64,000 bases of DNA from Actibacterium naphthalenivorans. Lineage in GTDB: Bacteria > Pseudomonadota > Alphaproteobacteria > Rhodobacterales > Rhodobacteraceae. The position numbers and the translations under genes are program-made. The stretch covers positions 1,364,001 through 1,428,000 of the forward strand of contig NZ_JACIEQ010000001.1 of assembly GCF_014196965.1 (NCBI RefSeq), written 5' to 3'. The notes under the pieces were generated by a model, which did no database searches, was not told the origin of the DNA, and saw only the letters and a program-made list of their open reading frames with translations. Below, piece by piece: positions 9,197 through 18,108 of the stretch (the first letter of the stretch is position 1; each line of letters opens with the position of its first letter).

Positions 9197-9993
9197 TCCA
9201 CGCCCATGCCAATCAGCATGGCTTCGATCCGGGGCACGTCTTCGGGGTTGTTCAACTCCCAGAACTGCCGCCCGCGCGCCGCTACCTCGACACACAGAAC
9301 CGGGCGCTCCCGCTCCAGGAACCGAAGCTGCTCCAGCCCTTCAAGCTGTTCCAGCGGCCCCGCCGCCCAGCGCGGATAGGCCGCCAGCGCCGAGGGGCGA
9401 TAGGCATAGACACCCACATGGTGAAACACCGGGGTTTCCGCGTCATCGGCGTAGGTCCGGCCCGTATAGGGGATGACTTCCTTGGAGAAATACAGCGCCT
9501 TGCGATCCTGCCCGAACACGGCGGTCGTGCCGCCGACACGGCCCGCGCGGCGATCCTCCAGCAGCGCGTTCAGCGTCTGCCCGTCGCAGCGCAATACCGG
9601 AGTCGCGACCTCGGCCACCGGATCGGCGCGCAGACCGGCCACCAGCTCTTCGACGAACCACGCCGGCGTCAGCGGTGCGTCGCCCTGCAGGTTGACCACG
9701 ATGTCGAACCCGCCGCCCAGCGCGTCATAAGCCTCGGCGCAGCGTTCGGTGCCGTTGGCACAGCTCTCGGAGGTCATCACCACCTCGGCCCCGAAGGTCT
9801 GCGCCGCGAGCCGGATCCGATCATCATCGGTGGCCACGACGACGCGCGGATCGCCGGGCACCGCACAGGCGGCCTCCCACGAGCGCTGAATCAGGCTCTT
9901 TTCCAGCCCGTTCGCGCCTTTCAGCCCGACCAGCGGCTTGCCCGGATAGCGGGTCGAGGCATAGCGCGCCGGGATGACGATCAGAACCGGCAT
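9193..9993 (-). CDS. kdsB: 3-deoxy-manno-octulosonate cytidylyltransferase-like (CMP-Kdo synthetase family)
   Basis: Family function is activation of Kdo or a related 2-keto sugar with CTP. The 266-aa product keeps IPARYASTRYPGKPL (7-21), ATDDDR, NGTER and LYFSKEVIPY. Two features differ from enterobacterial KdsB/KpsU. The QGDEP motif reads QGDAP (about 103-107), and the C-terminal DTPED motif, which supplies the second metal-ligand aspartate, reads NNPED (N248). It may be a lineage variant or use another octulosonate or nonulosonate. The start ATG 9993 shares one base with the cysQ stop (TGATG), and the gene overlaps the following GT2 by four bases, so it is part of the polysaccharide operon. 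Confidence 0.75.
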   Translation of the reverse strand: MPVLIVIPARYASTRYPGKPLVGLKGANGLEKSLIQRSWEAACAVPGDPRVVVATDDDRIRLAAQTFGAEVVMTSESCANGTERCAEAYDALGGGFDIVVNLQGDAPLTPAWFVEELVAGLRADPVAEVATPVLRCDGQTLNALLEDRRAGRVGGTTAVFGQDRKALYFSKEVIPYTGRTYADDAETPVFHHVGVYAYRPSALAAYPRWAAGPLEQLEGLEQLRFLERERPVLCVEVAARGRQFWELNNPEDVPRIEAMLIGMGVE

Positions 9994-10790
9994 CAGGCGT
10001 CTTTCAGCTCCACACCCGGCGAGGTGACGATGAAGAACGGGTTTTCATAGATCGGCTTGCCATAGGTCAGCGGGCTGTGATCATCGAACCGCAGCACCTG
10101 TCCGCCCGCGCCCAGGACAACGGCATGGCCTGCGGCAGTGTCCCATTCCATCGTGCGGCCGAGGCGCGGGTAGATATCCGCCTCGCCGGTTGCCACGAGG
10201 CAGAACTTCAGCGAAGACCCCGCGCTCGTCATATCCTTCACCGCGTATTTGGCGATGTAATCATCCGTCGCCTGATCGCGATGAGACTTGGAGGCAACGA
10301 CGACCAGCGCATTGTTGTCAGGGGTGGATACCTTGATCGGCTTGAGCGCGCCCGCCTGATCCAGCGCCAGATCGCCGGTCTCCTCGACCGACGTGCCATC
10401 GGCCGTCGTATAGAACAGCCGACCCTTCGCCGGTGCGTAGACGACACCGCGCACCGGCACGCCGGCCTCGACATAGGCGATGTTCACCGTGAAATCGCCG
10501 CGGCGCTTGACGAATTCCTTGGTGCCGTCGAGCGGATCGACGATCAGGAAATTCTCGGCGCTTTCGGCGTGGCTGTCGGCCTGTTCCTCGGTCACGATCA
10601 GAACATCGGGAAAGGCGGCTTTCAGCGCGGCAGAGATCATCGCGTCCGCGGCCTCATCCGCCTCCGTCACCGGGCTTTCGTCTGATTTCGACTTCACTTC
10701 GAAATCGTCTGCCTCATAGATTTCCATGATTTTCGCACCGGCTTCCAGCGCGGCGCGGCGGCAGACCGTTTCCAATTTCCGATAGTCCAA
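9993..10790 (-). CDS. cysQ: 3'(2'),5'-bisphosphate nucleotidase CysQ
   Basis: Hydrolyses PAP, the by-product of PAPS-dependent sulfation and assimilation, to AMP. The 265-aa product is an inositol-monophosphatase-fold enzyme. SDESPVTEADEAAD, the metal site VDPLDGTKEFVKR (near 85) and the second site MEWDTAAGHAV (near 210) are all present. TTG 10790 is taken as start: AAGGAG lies eight bases upstream and the protein begins LDYRKLE; the frame to 11036 has no such signal and would cross the divergent promoter region. It is first in the polysaccharide operon, which also contains a sulfotransferase that would generate PAP. Confidence 0.88.
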   Translation of the reverse strand: MDYRKLETVCRRAALEAGAKIMEIYEADDFEVKSKSDESPVTEADEAADAMISAALKAAFPDVLIVTEEQADSHAESAENFLIVDPLDGTKEFVKRRGDFTVNIAYVEAGVPVRGVVYAPAKGRLFYTTADGTSVEETGDLALDQAGALKPIKVSTPDNNALVVVASKSHRDQATDDYIAKYAVKDMTSAGSSLKFCLVATGEADIYPRLGRTMEWDTAAGHAVVLGAGGQVLRFDDHSPLTYGKPIYENPFFIVTSPGVELKDA

Positions 10791-10841
10791 TGCCCTGTCT
10801 CCTTGAACCCGATGACCGTTTTCCCCGCATATGCCGGGACA

Positions 10842-10870
10842 TTGTAAGAATTTCACAATCCCCTTATGAT
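10842..10870 (+). promoter_or_regulatory. Putative sigma-70 promoter for the KpsM-like gene
   Basis: TTGTAA (10842-10847) and TATGAT (10865-10870) are separated by exactly 17 bp. They lie 67 bp before the start of the permease gene, in the 147-bp region shared with divergent cysQ. Predicted from sequence only. Confidence 0.5.
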
Positions 10871-10937
10871 CGGGTGCAAAGGGATCGGCAAGCCGGGCAT
10901 CGCGGGATACCGGCACCGTCGCAATGGCAGGCATATC

Positions 10938-11759
10938 ATGTTCGAGTCGCGAAAACCCCGCAGCGGTGTACGAGGCGCAGCAAGCCTGCTGACGCTTATC
11001 TATCACTCGACCGTCCGGAACATCCGCCGCAGCCATGGCAACGCCTTGATCGGGTTGATCATGAACATCATGCAGACCGTGATGTTCGTCACTGTCTTCT
11101 ACATCATGTTCTCAGTCCTCGGGATGAAGGGGAACGCCATTCGCGGCGATTTTCTGCTGTACATCATGTCGGGCATCTTCCTGTTCATGACCCATAACAA
11201 GGCGATGGGCGCGGTCGTCGGGTCCGAGGGGCCGACCTCGCCAATGATGAAACATGCGCCGATGAACACGATCGTCGCCATCAGCTCGGCGGCGCTCAGC
11301 GCGCTCTACGTCCAGATCCTTTCAATGACGGTGGTGCTGTTCGTCTACCACGTCGCCTTTACACCGATCGAGATCGAAAACCCCGTGGCGGCCATGGGTA
11401 TGGTGCTGCTGTCATGGTTCTCGGGCGCGGCCATCGGCATGATCTTTCTGGCCGTCAAACCCTGGTTCCCGGCGTTCACCGGCATCGCATCGACTATCTA
11501 CCAGCGGGCGAACATGATCGCGTCGGGCAAGATGTTCGTTGCCAACACCCTGCCCGGCTACATGCTGGTCATGTTCGACTGGAACCCGCTGTTTCACACG
11601 ATCGACCAGAACCGGGGATTTATCTTCATCAACTACAACCCGCATTTCTCGTCGGTCTCCTACCCTGTCTACGTGTCTCTCGCCCTGCTGATGCTCGGCC
11701 TGATGGGGGAGTTCTATACCCGCAAACATGCCTCGATCAGCTGGAGTTCCGGGCAATAG
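10938..11759 (+). CDS. KpsM-like ABC-2 polysaccharide export permease
   Basis: Inner-membrane permease of the ABC-2 type that exports capsular or O-antigen glycan, 273 aa. About six hydrophobic segments can be read, for example ALIGLIMNIMQTVMFVTVFY, ILSMTVVLFVYHVAF, MGMVLLSWFSGAAIGMIFLA and VYVSLALLMLGLMG. The WNPLFHTIDQNRGF motif before the last segment is typical of KpsM/Wzm permeases. ATG 10938 is chosen because it begins the cytoplasmic MFESRKPRSG tail; the upstream extension to 10866 starts inside the promoter. No ATPase (KpsT), KpsE or outer-membrane partner lies in this window, so they must be encoded elsewhere. Confidence 0.8.
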   Translation: MFESRKPRSGVRGAASLLTLIYHSTVRNIRRSHGNALIGLIMNIMQTVMFVTVFYIMFSVLGMKGNAIRGDFLLYIMSGIFLFMTHNKAMGAVVGSEGPTSPMMKHAPMNTIVAISSAALSALYVQILSMTVVLFVYHVAFTPIEIENPVAAMGMVLLSWFSGAAIGMIFLAVKPWFPAFTGIASTIYQRANMIASGKMFVANTLPGYMLVMFDWNPLFHTIDQNRGFIFINYNPHFSSVSYPVYVSLALLMLGLMGEFYTRKHASISWSSGQ

Positions 11760-11769
11760 GAATAGGGCG

Positions 11770-12414
11770 TCAATCGACGACGCGCAGCGTCAGGTTGATC
11801 CGCCCGCCGCGCGGCAGGAGCGCGGAAGAGCCCGGGCGGATCCGGTCTACCCCGTGATAGGCAAGCCGCGCCGCCCCCCCCATCACCATCACGTCGCCCG
11901 ACTGCAGCCAGATGCTCTGCGTGCTGCCGCCCCGCGTCGTGTTGCCGATCCGGAACAACCCGTCATCCCCCAGCGAGATGGAAACGACGGGAAAGCCGAA
12001 ATCAGCCTCGTCCCTGTCCTGGTGCATCCCCATCCGGGCATCGGCATCATAGAAATTGACAAGGCAGCAATCGGGCGCCCGCTCCAGCCCGGTCACCGAA
12101 TGCCAGACCGAAAGAACCTCCGGCGGTATCGGTGGCCACGGCGACCCGCCCGGATGGCGCGGCACGTAGCGATAGCCGGACCTGTCCGAATACCACCCGT
12201 ACCGCCCGGCAGAGGTCATGCGCACCCGCATCGGCTTGCCATAGGGCGTCATCGGCGAAAACAGCGGCGCGGCCCGGATCACCCCGCGCAACGCCCCGAC
12301 AAGCGCCGCCTGTGCGGCCAGGTCCAGGTAGGTGCGGAACAGCTCGAACCCGCGCAACACAACCGTCGGTCGCGGCAGGCCCGAAGAAACACCCGGTCTG
12401 ATCGGCCTTTTCAC
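11770..12414 (-). CDS. alkB: AlkB-family Fe(II)/2-oxoglutarate dioxygenase
   Basis: Removes methyl groups from N1-methyladenine and N3-methylcytosine in DNA or RNA by oxidation. The product is 214 aa, close to E. coli AlkB (216). The iron-binding H-x-D is in MGMHQDRDEADFG (about 131-140), the distal His is in LAYHGVDRI, and the 2-oxoglutarate Arg is in RINLTLRV at the C-terminus. VNFYDADARMG matches the family's NxYxxGxxMGxHxD block. It ends 10 bp from the convergent permease gene. No ada gene or Ada-type operator is nearby, so alkylation control cannot be inferred. Confidence 0.9.
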   Translation of the reverse strand: MKRPIRPGVSSGLPRPTVVLRGFELFRTYLDLAAQAALVGALRGVIRAAPLFSPMTPYGKPMRVRMTSAGRYGWYSDRSGYRYVPRHPGGSPWPPIPPEVLSVWHSVTGLERAPDCCLVNFYDADARMGMHQDRDEADFGFPVVSISLGDDGLFRIGNTTRGGSTQSIWLQSGDVMVMGGAARLAYHGVDRIRPGSSALLPRGGRINLTLRVVD

Positions 12415-12446
12415 CCCATTCCCTCACATTTCCGTCATTTCCGCGG

Positions 12447-12476
12447 CTTGCAGCGCTCCGGACCGCTCCTTATATA
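12447..12476 (+). promoter_or_regulatory. Predicted RpoH (sigma-32) heat-shock promoter of dnaKJ
   Basis: CTTG at 12447-12450 and CCTTATATA at 12468-12476 are separated by 17 bp. This matches the alphaproteobacterial RpoH pattern CTTG-N17/18-CYTATNT. It lies 110 bp before the dnaK start. No CIRCE inverted repeat is present in this upstream region, so dnaK control by HrcA looks unlikely here. Confidence 0.72.
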
Positions 12477-12586
12477 CGCCCAGAAGCATGATCGGGGCCA
12501 TTCCCCCGGTCGAAATTGGGATCGGAGAGCGGAAGCCTTTTCAGGGTCCGTTTTCGCATAATCGCCGAAAGAAGAGGTAGAGTAAT

Positions 12587-14503
12587 ATGGCCAAAGTCAT
12601 CGGGATCGACCTCGGGACGACCAACTCCTGCGTTGCCATCATGGATGGTTCGCAACCCCGGGTTATCGAAAATGCCGAAGGGGCGCGCACGACGCCCTCG
12701 ATCGTCGCGTTCACGGACAATGAGCGCCTAGTGGGCCAGCCGGCAAAGCGCCAGGCTGTCACCAACCCCGCCAACACCATTTTCGCCGTCAAGCGCCTGA
12801 TCGGCCGTCGTTCGGACGACCCGGAAGTCTCGAAGGACAAGGCGCATGTTTCCTATGACATCGTGGACGGCGGCAACGGCGACGCCTGGGTCGAGGTGCA
12901 GGGCGAAAAATACTCGCCGTCGCAGATCTCCGCCTTCATCCTTCAGAAAATGAAGGAAACCGCCGAAAGCTATCTGGGCGAAGAGGTCACCCAGGCTGTC
13001 ATCACCGTGCCCGCCTATTTCAACGACGCACAGCGTCAGGCCACCAAGGACGCCGGCAAGATCGCCGGTCTTGAAGTGCTGCGTATCATCAACGAGCCCA
13101 CTGCGGCCGCGCTCGCCTATGGCCTCGACAAGAAAGAGACCAAGACCATCGCCGTCTATGACCTTGGCGGCGGTACGTTCGACATCACCATCCTGGAAAT
13201 CGACGACGGTCTGTTCGAGGTGAAATCCACCAATGGCGACACCTTCCTTGGCGGCGAAGATTTCGACATGCGGATCGTCCGCTATCTGGCCGACGAGTTC
13301 AAAAAGGAAAACGGCGTCGATCTGACGAAAGACAAGATGGCCCTGCAGCGCCTGAAGGAAGCCGCTGAAAAGGCCAAGATCGAACTGTCGTCTTCGCAGC
13401 AGACCGAAATCAACCAGCCGTTCATCAGCATGGACCCGAAGGGCGGCCAGCCGCTGCACATGGTCATGAAACTGACCCGCGCCAAGCTGGAAAGCTTGGT
13501 GAGCGATCTGATCAAGGGCTCGATGAAACCCTGCGCCGCCGCGCTGAAAGACGCGGGTCTGTCGACCTCCGACATCGACGAGGTGGTTCTGGTCGGCGGT
13601 ATGACCCGGATGCCGAAAGTCGTTGAGGAAGTGACCAAGTTCTTCGGCAAGGAACCGCACAAGGGCGTGAACCCGGACGAGGTGGTGGCCATGGGCGCCG
13701 CCATTCAGGCCGGCGTTCTGCAGGGCGATGTGAAAGACGTTGTTCTGCTCGATGTGACCCCGCTGAGCCTTGGCATCGAAACGCTGGGCGGCGTGTTCAC
13801 CCGCCTGATCGACCGCAACACCACGATCCCGACGAAGAAGTCGCAAGTCTTCTCCACCGCCGAAGACAACCAGAACGCCGTCACGATCCGGGTGTTCCAG
13901 GGCGAACGTGAGATGGCCGCAGACAACAAGATGCTGGGTCAGTTCAACCTTGAAGACATCCCGCCCGCACCGCGCGGCCTGCCGCAGATCGAAGTGACCT
14001 TCGATATCGACGCGAACGGCATCGTTTCGGTTTCGGCCAAGGACAAGGGCACCGGCAAGGAGCAGAACATCACGATCCAGGCATCGGGCGGTCTGTCCGA
14101 CGACGAGATCGAGCAGATGGTGCGCGATGCCGAAGCCAATGCCGAGGCTGACAAGGAACGCAAGGAGCTGGTCGAAACCCGCAACCAGGCCGAAAGCCTC
14201 ATCCATTCGACCGAGAAGTCGATGGAAGAGCATGCCGACAAGGTTGACCCGACCACGATCGAGGCAATCGAACTGGCGATCGGCGCGCTGAAAGAGCAGC
14301 TGGAAACCGAAGACGCGGGCAAGATCAAATCCGGCATCCAGAACGTCACCGAAGCGGCGATGAAGCTGGGCGAGGCGATCTACAAGTCGCAGCAGGAAGC
14401 CTCGGGCGAGGAAGCCCCCGACGGGATGGACGAACCGCGCGGCGTGGACGATGATATTGTCGATGCAGATTTCGAAGATCTCGACGACAAGAATCGTTCG
14501 TAA
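12587..14503 (+). CDS. dnaK: Hsp70 chaperone DnaK
   Basis: ATP-dependent chaperone that folds and protects cytoplasmic proteins with DnaJ and GrpE. The product is 638 aa, full length. The actin-like ATPase begins [19 protein letters not shown], has [20 protein letters not shown] near 140 and the phosphate-2 loop [11 protein letters not shown] near 190. The linker [14 protein letters not shown] precedes the substrate-binding domain, and the acidic tail [14 protein letters not shown] closes it. A GAAGAGG-type ribosome-binding site precedes ATG 12587. It is followed by dnaJ after 72 bp and is preceded by a predicted sigma-32 promoter. Confidence 0.98.
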   Translation: MAKVIGIDLGTTNSCVAIMDGSQPRVIENAEGARTTPSIVAFTDNERLVGQPAKRQAVTNPANTIFAVKRLIGRRSDDPEVSKDKAHVSYDIVDGGNGDAWVEVQGEKYSPSQISAFILQKMKETAESYLGEEVTQAVITVPAYFNDAQRQATKDAGKIAGLEVLRIINEPTAAALAYGLDKKETKTIAVYDLGGGTFDITILEIDDGLFEVKSTNGDTFLGGEDFDMRIVRYLADEFKKENGVDLTKDKMALQRLKEAAEKAKIELSSSQQTEINQPFISMDPKGGQPLHMVMKLTRAKLESLVSDLIKGSMKPCAAALKDAGLSTSDIDEVVLVGGMTRMPKVVEEVTKFFGKEPHKGVNPDEVVAMGAAIQAGVLQGDVKDVVLLDVTPLSLGIETLGGVFTRLIDRNTTIPTKKSQVFSTAEDNQNAVTIRVFQGEREMAADNKMLGQFNLEDIPPAPRGLPQIEVTFDIDANGIVSVSAKDKGTGKEQNITIQASGGLSDDEIEQMVRDAEANAEADKERKELVETRNQAESLIHSTEKSMEEHADKVDPTTIEAIELAIGALKEQLETEDAGKIKSGIQNVTEAAMKLGEAIYKSQQEASGEEAPDGMDEPRGVDDDIVDADFEDLDDKNRS

Positions 14504-14522
14504 AAACGTCGGAACCCTTGTG

Positions 14523-14548
14523 GCCGGTCCGGGATACCGGGCCGGCCC
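14523..14548 (+). terminator. GC-rich hairpin between dnaK and dnaJ
   Basis: An 11-bp stem (14523-14533 pairing with 14538-14548, one G-T pair) closes a four-base GATA loop in the 72-bp dnaK-dnaJ gap. No T-tract follows, so it is more likely an attenuator or a transcript-stabilising element lowering dnaJ relative to dnaK than a full terminator. Confidence 0.5.
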
Positions 14549-14575
14549 TCGCGTGTTCCCCAAGAGGGAAAGCTG

Positions 14576-15727
14576 ATGGCAAAACGCGACTATTATGAGG
14601 TTCTGGGCGTCGGCAAAGGCGCCTCGGCCGAAGAACTGAAAAAGGCCTATCGCACGAAGGCCAAGGAACTTCACCCCGACCGCAATGCCGACAAGCCCGA
14701 TGCCGAGGCCCAGTTCAAGGAAGTGAACGAGGCCTATGAGATGCTGAAGGACCCCGAAAAGAAAGCCGCCTATGATCGGTTCGGCCACGCCGCCTTCGAA
14801 GGTGGCATGGGCGGCGGGCCGCGCGGCGGCGCGGGCGCGGGCCACGGCGATTTCGCCTCGGCCTTTTCGGATGTGTTCGACGATCTGTTCGGCGATTTCA
14901 TGGGTGGCCAGCGCGGCGGCGGCGGCGGGCGCCAGCGCGCGGCGCGGGGATCGGATCTGCGCTACAATCTGCGGATATCGCTGGGCGAGGCCTATACCGG
15001 CATCCAGAAAACCATCAACGTGCCCACCTCGGTGGCCTGTTCGGCCTGCCACGGCACCGGAGCCGAAAGCGGCGCCGAGCCCACCGGCTGCCCCACCTGT
15101 TCGGGCATGGGCAAGGTGCGCGCGCAGCAGGGCTTTTTCACCGTCGAACGCACATGCCCGACCTGTGGCGGCCTGGGCCAGATCATCAAGAACCCCTGTG
15201 CCGCCTGTGGCGGTGCCGGCCGGGTTGAAAAAGAGCGTACGCTGAACGTCAACATCCCGGCAGGGGTGGAAACCGGCACCCGCATCCGTCTGGCGGGCGA
15301 GGGCGAGGCCGGGCTGCGCGGCGGCCCGACCGGCGATCTTTATATCTTCATCGAGGTGGCCGAGCACCCGATCTTTCAGCGCGAGGGCATGAATCTGTCG
15401 TGCCTGGTGCCGGTCTCGGTCAGCACCGCCGCGCTGGGGGGCGATATCGAGGTGCCCACCATCGACGGCGGCCGCAGCCGCGTGAAAATCCCCGCCGGCA
15501 GCCAGACCGGCAAACAGATGCGCCTGCGCGGCAAGGGGATGCCATCCCTGCGCGGGGCCAGCCATGGCGACATGTTCATCGAGCTGACGGTCGAGACGCC
15601 GGTGAACCTGACGTCGAAGCAAAAGGAACTCCTGCGCGAGTTCGAGAAGCTGAGCGAGCATAACAACCCCGAAAGCTCCGACTTCTTTTCGAAGGTCAAA
15701 AGCTTCTGGGACGGGATGAAAAGCTGA
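14576..15727 (+). CDS. dnaJ: Hsp40 co-chaperone DnaJ
   Basis: Stimulates DnaK ATPase and delivers unfolded clients. The 383-aa type I DnaJ has the J domain with HPD (in [11 protein letters not shown], about residue 34), a Gly/Phe-rich stretch (about 75-125) and four zinc-binding repeats: [24 protein letters not shown] and CAACGGAG (about 150-215). The C-terminal client-binding domains follow. GAGGGAAAGCTG precedes ATG 14576. It is cotranscribed with dnaK, with a GC-rich hairpin between the genes. Confidence 0.98.
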   Translation: MAKRDYYEVLGVGKGASAEELKKAYRTKAKELHPDRNADKPDAEAQFKEVNEAYEMLKDPEKKAAYDRFGHAAFEGGMGGGPRGGAGAGHGDFASAFSDVFDDLFGDFMGGQRGGGGGRQRAARGSDLRYNLRISLGEAYTGIQKTINVPTSVACSACHGTGAESGAEPTGCPTCSGMGKVRAQQGFFTVERTCPTCGGLGQIIKNPCAACGGAGRVEKERTLNVNIPAGVETGTRIRLAGEGEAGLRGGPTGDLYIFIEVAEHPIFQREGMNLSCLVPVSVSTAALGGDIEVPTIDGGRSRVKIPAGSQTGKQMRLRGKGMPSLRGASHGDMFIELTVETPVNLTSKQKELLREFEKLSEHNNPESSDFFSKVKSFWDGMKS

Positions 15728-15775
15728 CGCGCCCGCGTTAACCTTTCGTTCAGGATGTTCTGCAAGGGTCGGCGC

Positions 15776-16537
15776 ATGAGCCGGCCCGACGCATTTTCAG
15801 AACCCCGCCTGCCGTTCATCGACGCGGCCGCCCCGGCAGATCCGCTGCCGGCGGGGGGGCGGCTGCCCTCCTACATCCGCGATCACCGCAAACGGCTACG
15901 CAACCGTTTCATGGAGGGCGGCGCCGCAGCGATCCCTGACTACGAGATGCTCGAGCTGGTGCTGTTCCGCGCCATCCCCCGCCAGGACGTCAAACCGCTC
16001 GCCCGTCGCCTGTTGGACAGGTTCGGTGATTTCAACCGCGTCCTCTCCGCCCCGGTTCCCCGCCTGCAAGAGGTGGAGGGCGTGGGCGATGCAGTGGTGC
16101 AGGAGCTGAAGATCATAGAAGCCGCCGCCCACCGCCTGGCCCGCGCCCGGGTGATGGAACGCCCGGTGATTTCCGGCTGGGACGCGGTGCTGGACTATTG
16201 CCATACCACCATGGCCCACCGCGAAACCGAACAGTTCCGCGTACTCTATCTCGACCGCAAGAACGTGCTGATCGCCGATGAGGAACAGGCGCGCGGAACG
16301 GTTGACCATGTTCCGGTCTACCCGCGCGAGGTGGTCAAACGTGCGCTGGAACTCAATGCATCGGCCCTGATCCTGGTGCACAACCACCCGTCGGGCGACC
16401 CGACCCCGTCGGATGCCGATATCACGATGACCAGCCAGATCAGCCACGCGGCCGAGGCGTTGAACATCGCATTGCATGATCACATCATCGTCGGCAAATC
16501 GCGCGAGCTGAGCTTTCGCTCGGCCGGTTATCTCTAA
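15776..16537 (+). CDS. radC: RadC/YsxA family JAB-domain protein (UPF0758)
   Basis: A 253-aa member of the RadC family. It has an N-terminal helix-hairpin-helix region (VPRLQEVEGVGDAVVQEL) and a C-terminal MPN/JAMM metalloprotease-like domain with the LVHNHPSGDPTPSDAD zinc motif (near residue 200). The historical DNA-repair role is not well supported; the biochemical function is unknown. ATG 15776 follows an AAGGG site; an in-frame start at 15755 is possible but less likely. It lies 48 bp after dnaJ on the same strand and overlaps the last four bases of the convergent PstS-OmpA gene. Confidence 0.88.
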   Translation: MSRPDAFSEPRLPFIDAAAPADPLPAGGRLPSYIRDHRKRLRNRFMEGGAAAIPDYEMLELVLFRAIPRQDVKPLARRLLDRFGDFNRVLSAPVPRLQEVEGVGDAVVQELKIIEAAAHRLARARVMERPVISGWDAVLDYCHTTMAHRETEQFRVLYLDRKNVLIADEEQARGTVDHVPVYPREVVKRALELNASALILVHNHPSGDPTPSDADITMTSQISHAAEALNIALHDHIIVGKSRELSFRSAGYL

Positions 16538-18090
16538 CGCAGCCAGACCTCGACCCGGCGGTTCACACTGCGGCCCCACTCGGTGTCGTCACAGGCCATC
16601 GGCATCGCCTCTCCGAAGGCTTCGATGGCCAGCGCGACCCTGGATTGATCGGCGGTGACCGCGGCCGCCAGAACCGCATTGCGCACCGCCTCTGCCCGCA
16701 GACTCGATATGCGCCGGTTCACCTGCCAGTTGCCGTCACTGTCGCTGAAGCCCACGAACAATAGCTCGCGGTCATCGAACACACCGCTTTCCAGCGCCCG
16801 GGCCAGATCGGCCACATTCCCCGCCGATTGCGCGTCCAGCTTTGTCGATCCGCCGCGAAACCGGAAAGTCGGCGTCAGGCGGAAAGCGCCGCGCAGCAGC
16901 GCCACCATCCGCTGTACCTCTTCCAGCGGCACGTCCGCGCCGGCGTTGGCGATCGCATCGGCAAACCGGACGCCCTGTTCATCCAGCGCGATCTCTTCGC
17001 GCATGAGATCGACAAACCCGGCCCGCCGCACGATGCGCTGCGCGGTGGTGCTGGCCAGAAAGCCCAGAAACTCCCGCGCAAGCCGGGGCAGGCGACGTTC
17101 CGGCGTGTAAAGGAACATGGGTGCGGTAAAGGGGTAATCCTCGGTTTTCAGGTTGCGGCGGCTGGCCGAAAGCTGAATCCCGCAGGTGCCGAGCAAATTG
17201 ACCGGAACCGCATTGCCAATGTCGGAAAACCGGCTGACCCCGATGGCCAGCGGATCGCGCGCCACCGCATCGGCCAGCGCAGCAGAGGAGGCATGGCGGA
17301 TCACCCCCTCATCCATCACCAGGCTGAGCGGCGCCAGAAAATGATCCTCGACAGCCTGCTGGATGCCTGTGTCGGCCGGGCGCGCATGAACCGCGATGGG
17401 CGCGTCCTGCAAATCCCACTCCCGCACCACGCCCGAAAGCATCGCCGCCAGCGCCTCGACCGAAACCGAGGCCAGCGGGTTGTCCGGCGCGATGATCGGC
17501 ACCAGCGCATCCAGCGCCACGATGCGGCTGCGGGCGGGCTCCGACAGATCGCCAAGCCCGGCCTCGATACCGCGCACAACCTCGTCGGGCCGGACCTCGC
17601 GCATGGCCATGGCGATATCGGCATCGCCCGTCAGCATGTCGGCAAAGCCTTCCGAGGTCGAACTGATGCGAAATCCGATATGCGCCACGACCCGCTCCGT
17701 GGCCGGATCGGAGAGGGTGAAGGTGAAATGCCTGTCGTCCTGCGCGGCCCGGCCAAGCGACAGGCCGCGACGGGCGGCAAAACCCTCGATCAGCGCGGGC
17801 ATCAGAACCTCGCCCAACGCCGGTTCACCGGCAAAGGTGAACTCGGCGATATAGGCATCCAGATCGGGGCAGCCGACGCCGGAACACAGCACCGCCTGCC
17901 CATCCAGAACCAGCGGGCCGTAAACCGTGCTCAGCCGGTAAAATTCGCCGTCAAAGGAAAGAAGCGTGCCGCTAAGCGCGACCGACCCGTCACGCGACGT
18001 GAGGGTGACATCCTGCGCTATGGCAGCCATCGGAAGCACAAGGAAAAAAAGCACGGCCGTACGAACCGCGCGGAAAATAACTACAAACAT
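16534..18090 (-). CDS. Periplasmic PstS-like binding domain fused to OmpA-like peptidoglycan-binding domain
   Basis: Exported protein of 518 aa. A signal peptide is visible (AVLFFLVLPMAAIAQ, cleavage near residue 26). Residues about 75-370 resemble the phosphate-type solute-binding fold: ITSTSEGFADMLTGDADIAM-like repeats, IIAPDNPLASVSVEALAAM and WDLQDAPIAVHAR. Residues about 395-518 form an OmpA-C domain with ELLFVGFSDSDGNWQVNRRISSLRAEAV and a terminal GRSVNRRVEVWL. So a ligand-binding domain is tethered to peptidoglycan. No ABC permease or ATPase is adjacent. It begins 18 bp after the preceding gene in the same direction, so the two are probably one transcript. Ligand unknown. Confidence 0.75.
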   Translation of the reverse strand: MFVVIFRAVRTAVLFFLVLPMAAIAQDVTLTSRDGSVALSGTLLSFDGEFYRLSTVYGPLVLDGQAVLCSGVGCPDLDAYIAEFTFAGEPALGEVLMPALIEGFAARRGLSLGRAAQDDRHFTFTLSDPATERVVAHIGFRISSTSEGFADMLTGDADIAMAMREVRPDEVVRGIEAGLGDLSEPARSRIVALDALVPIIAPDNPLASVSVEALAAMLSGVVREWDLQDAPIAVHARPADTGIQQAVEDHFLAPLSLVMDEGVIRHASSAALADAVARDPLAIGVSRFSDIGNAVPVNLLGTCGIQLSASRRNLKTEDYPFTAPMFLYTPERRLPRLAREFLGFLASTTAQRIVRRAGFVDLMREEIALDEQGVRFADAIANAGADVPLEEVQRMVALLRGAFRLTPTFRFRGGSTKLDAQSAGNVADLARALESGVFDDRELLFVGFSDSDGNWQVNRRISSLRAEAVRNAVLAAAVTADQSRVALAIEAFGEAMPMACDDTEWGRSVNRRVEVWLR

Positions 18091-18108
18091 GCGTCATACT
18101 GCTTCTCA

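Noticed and set aside
12728-15661. A 977-codon minus-strand frame over dnaK and dnaJ
   Set aside because: Mirror of dnaK/dnaJ codon structure; low-complexity His/Leu/Ala product, no start signal.
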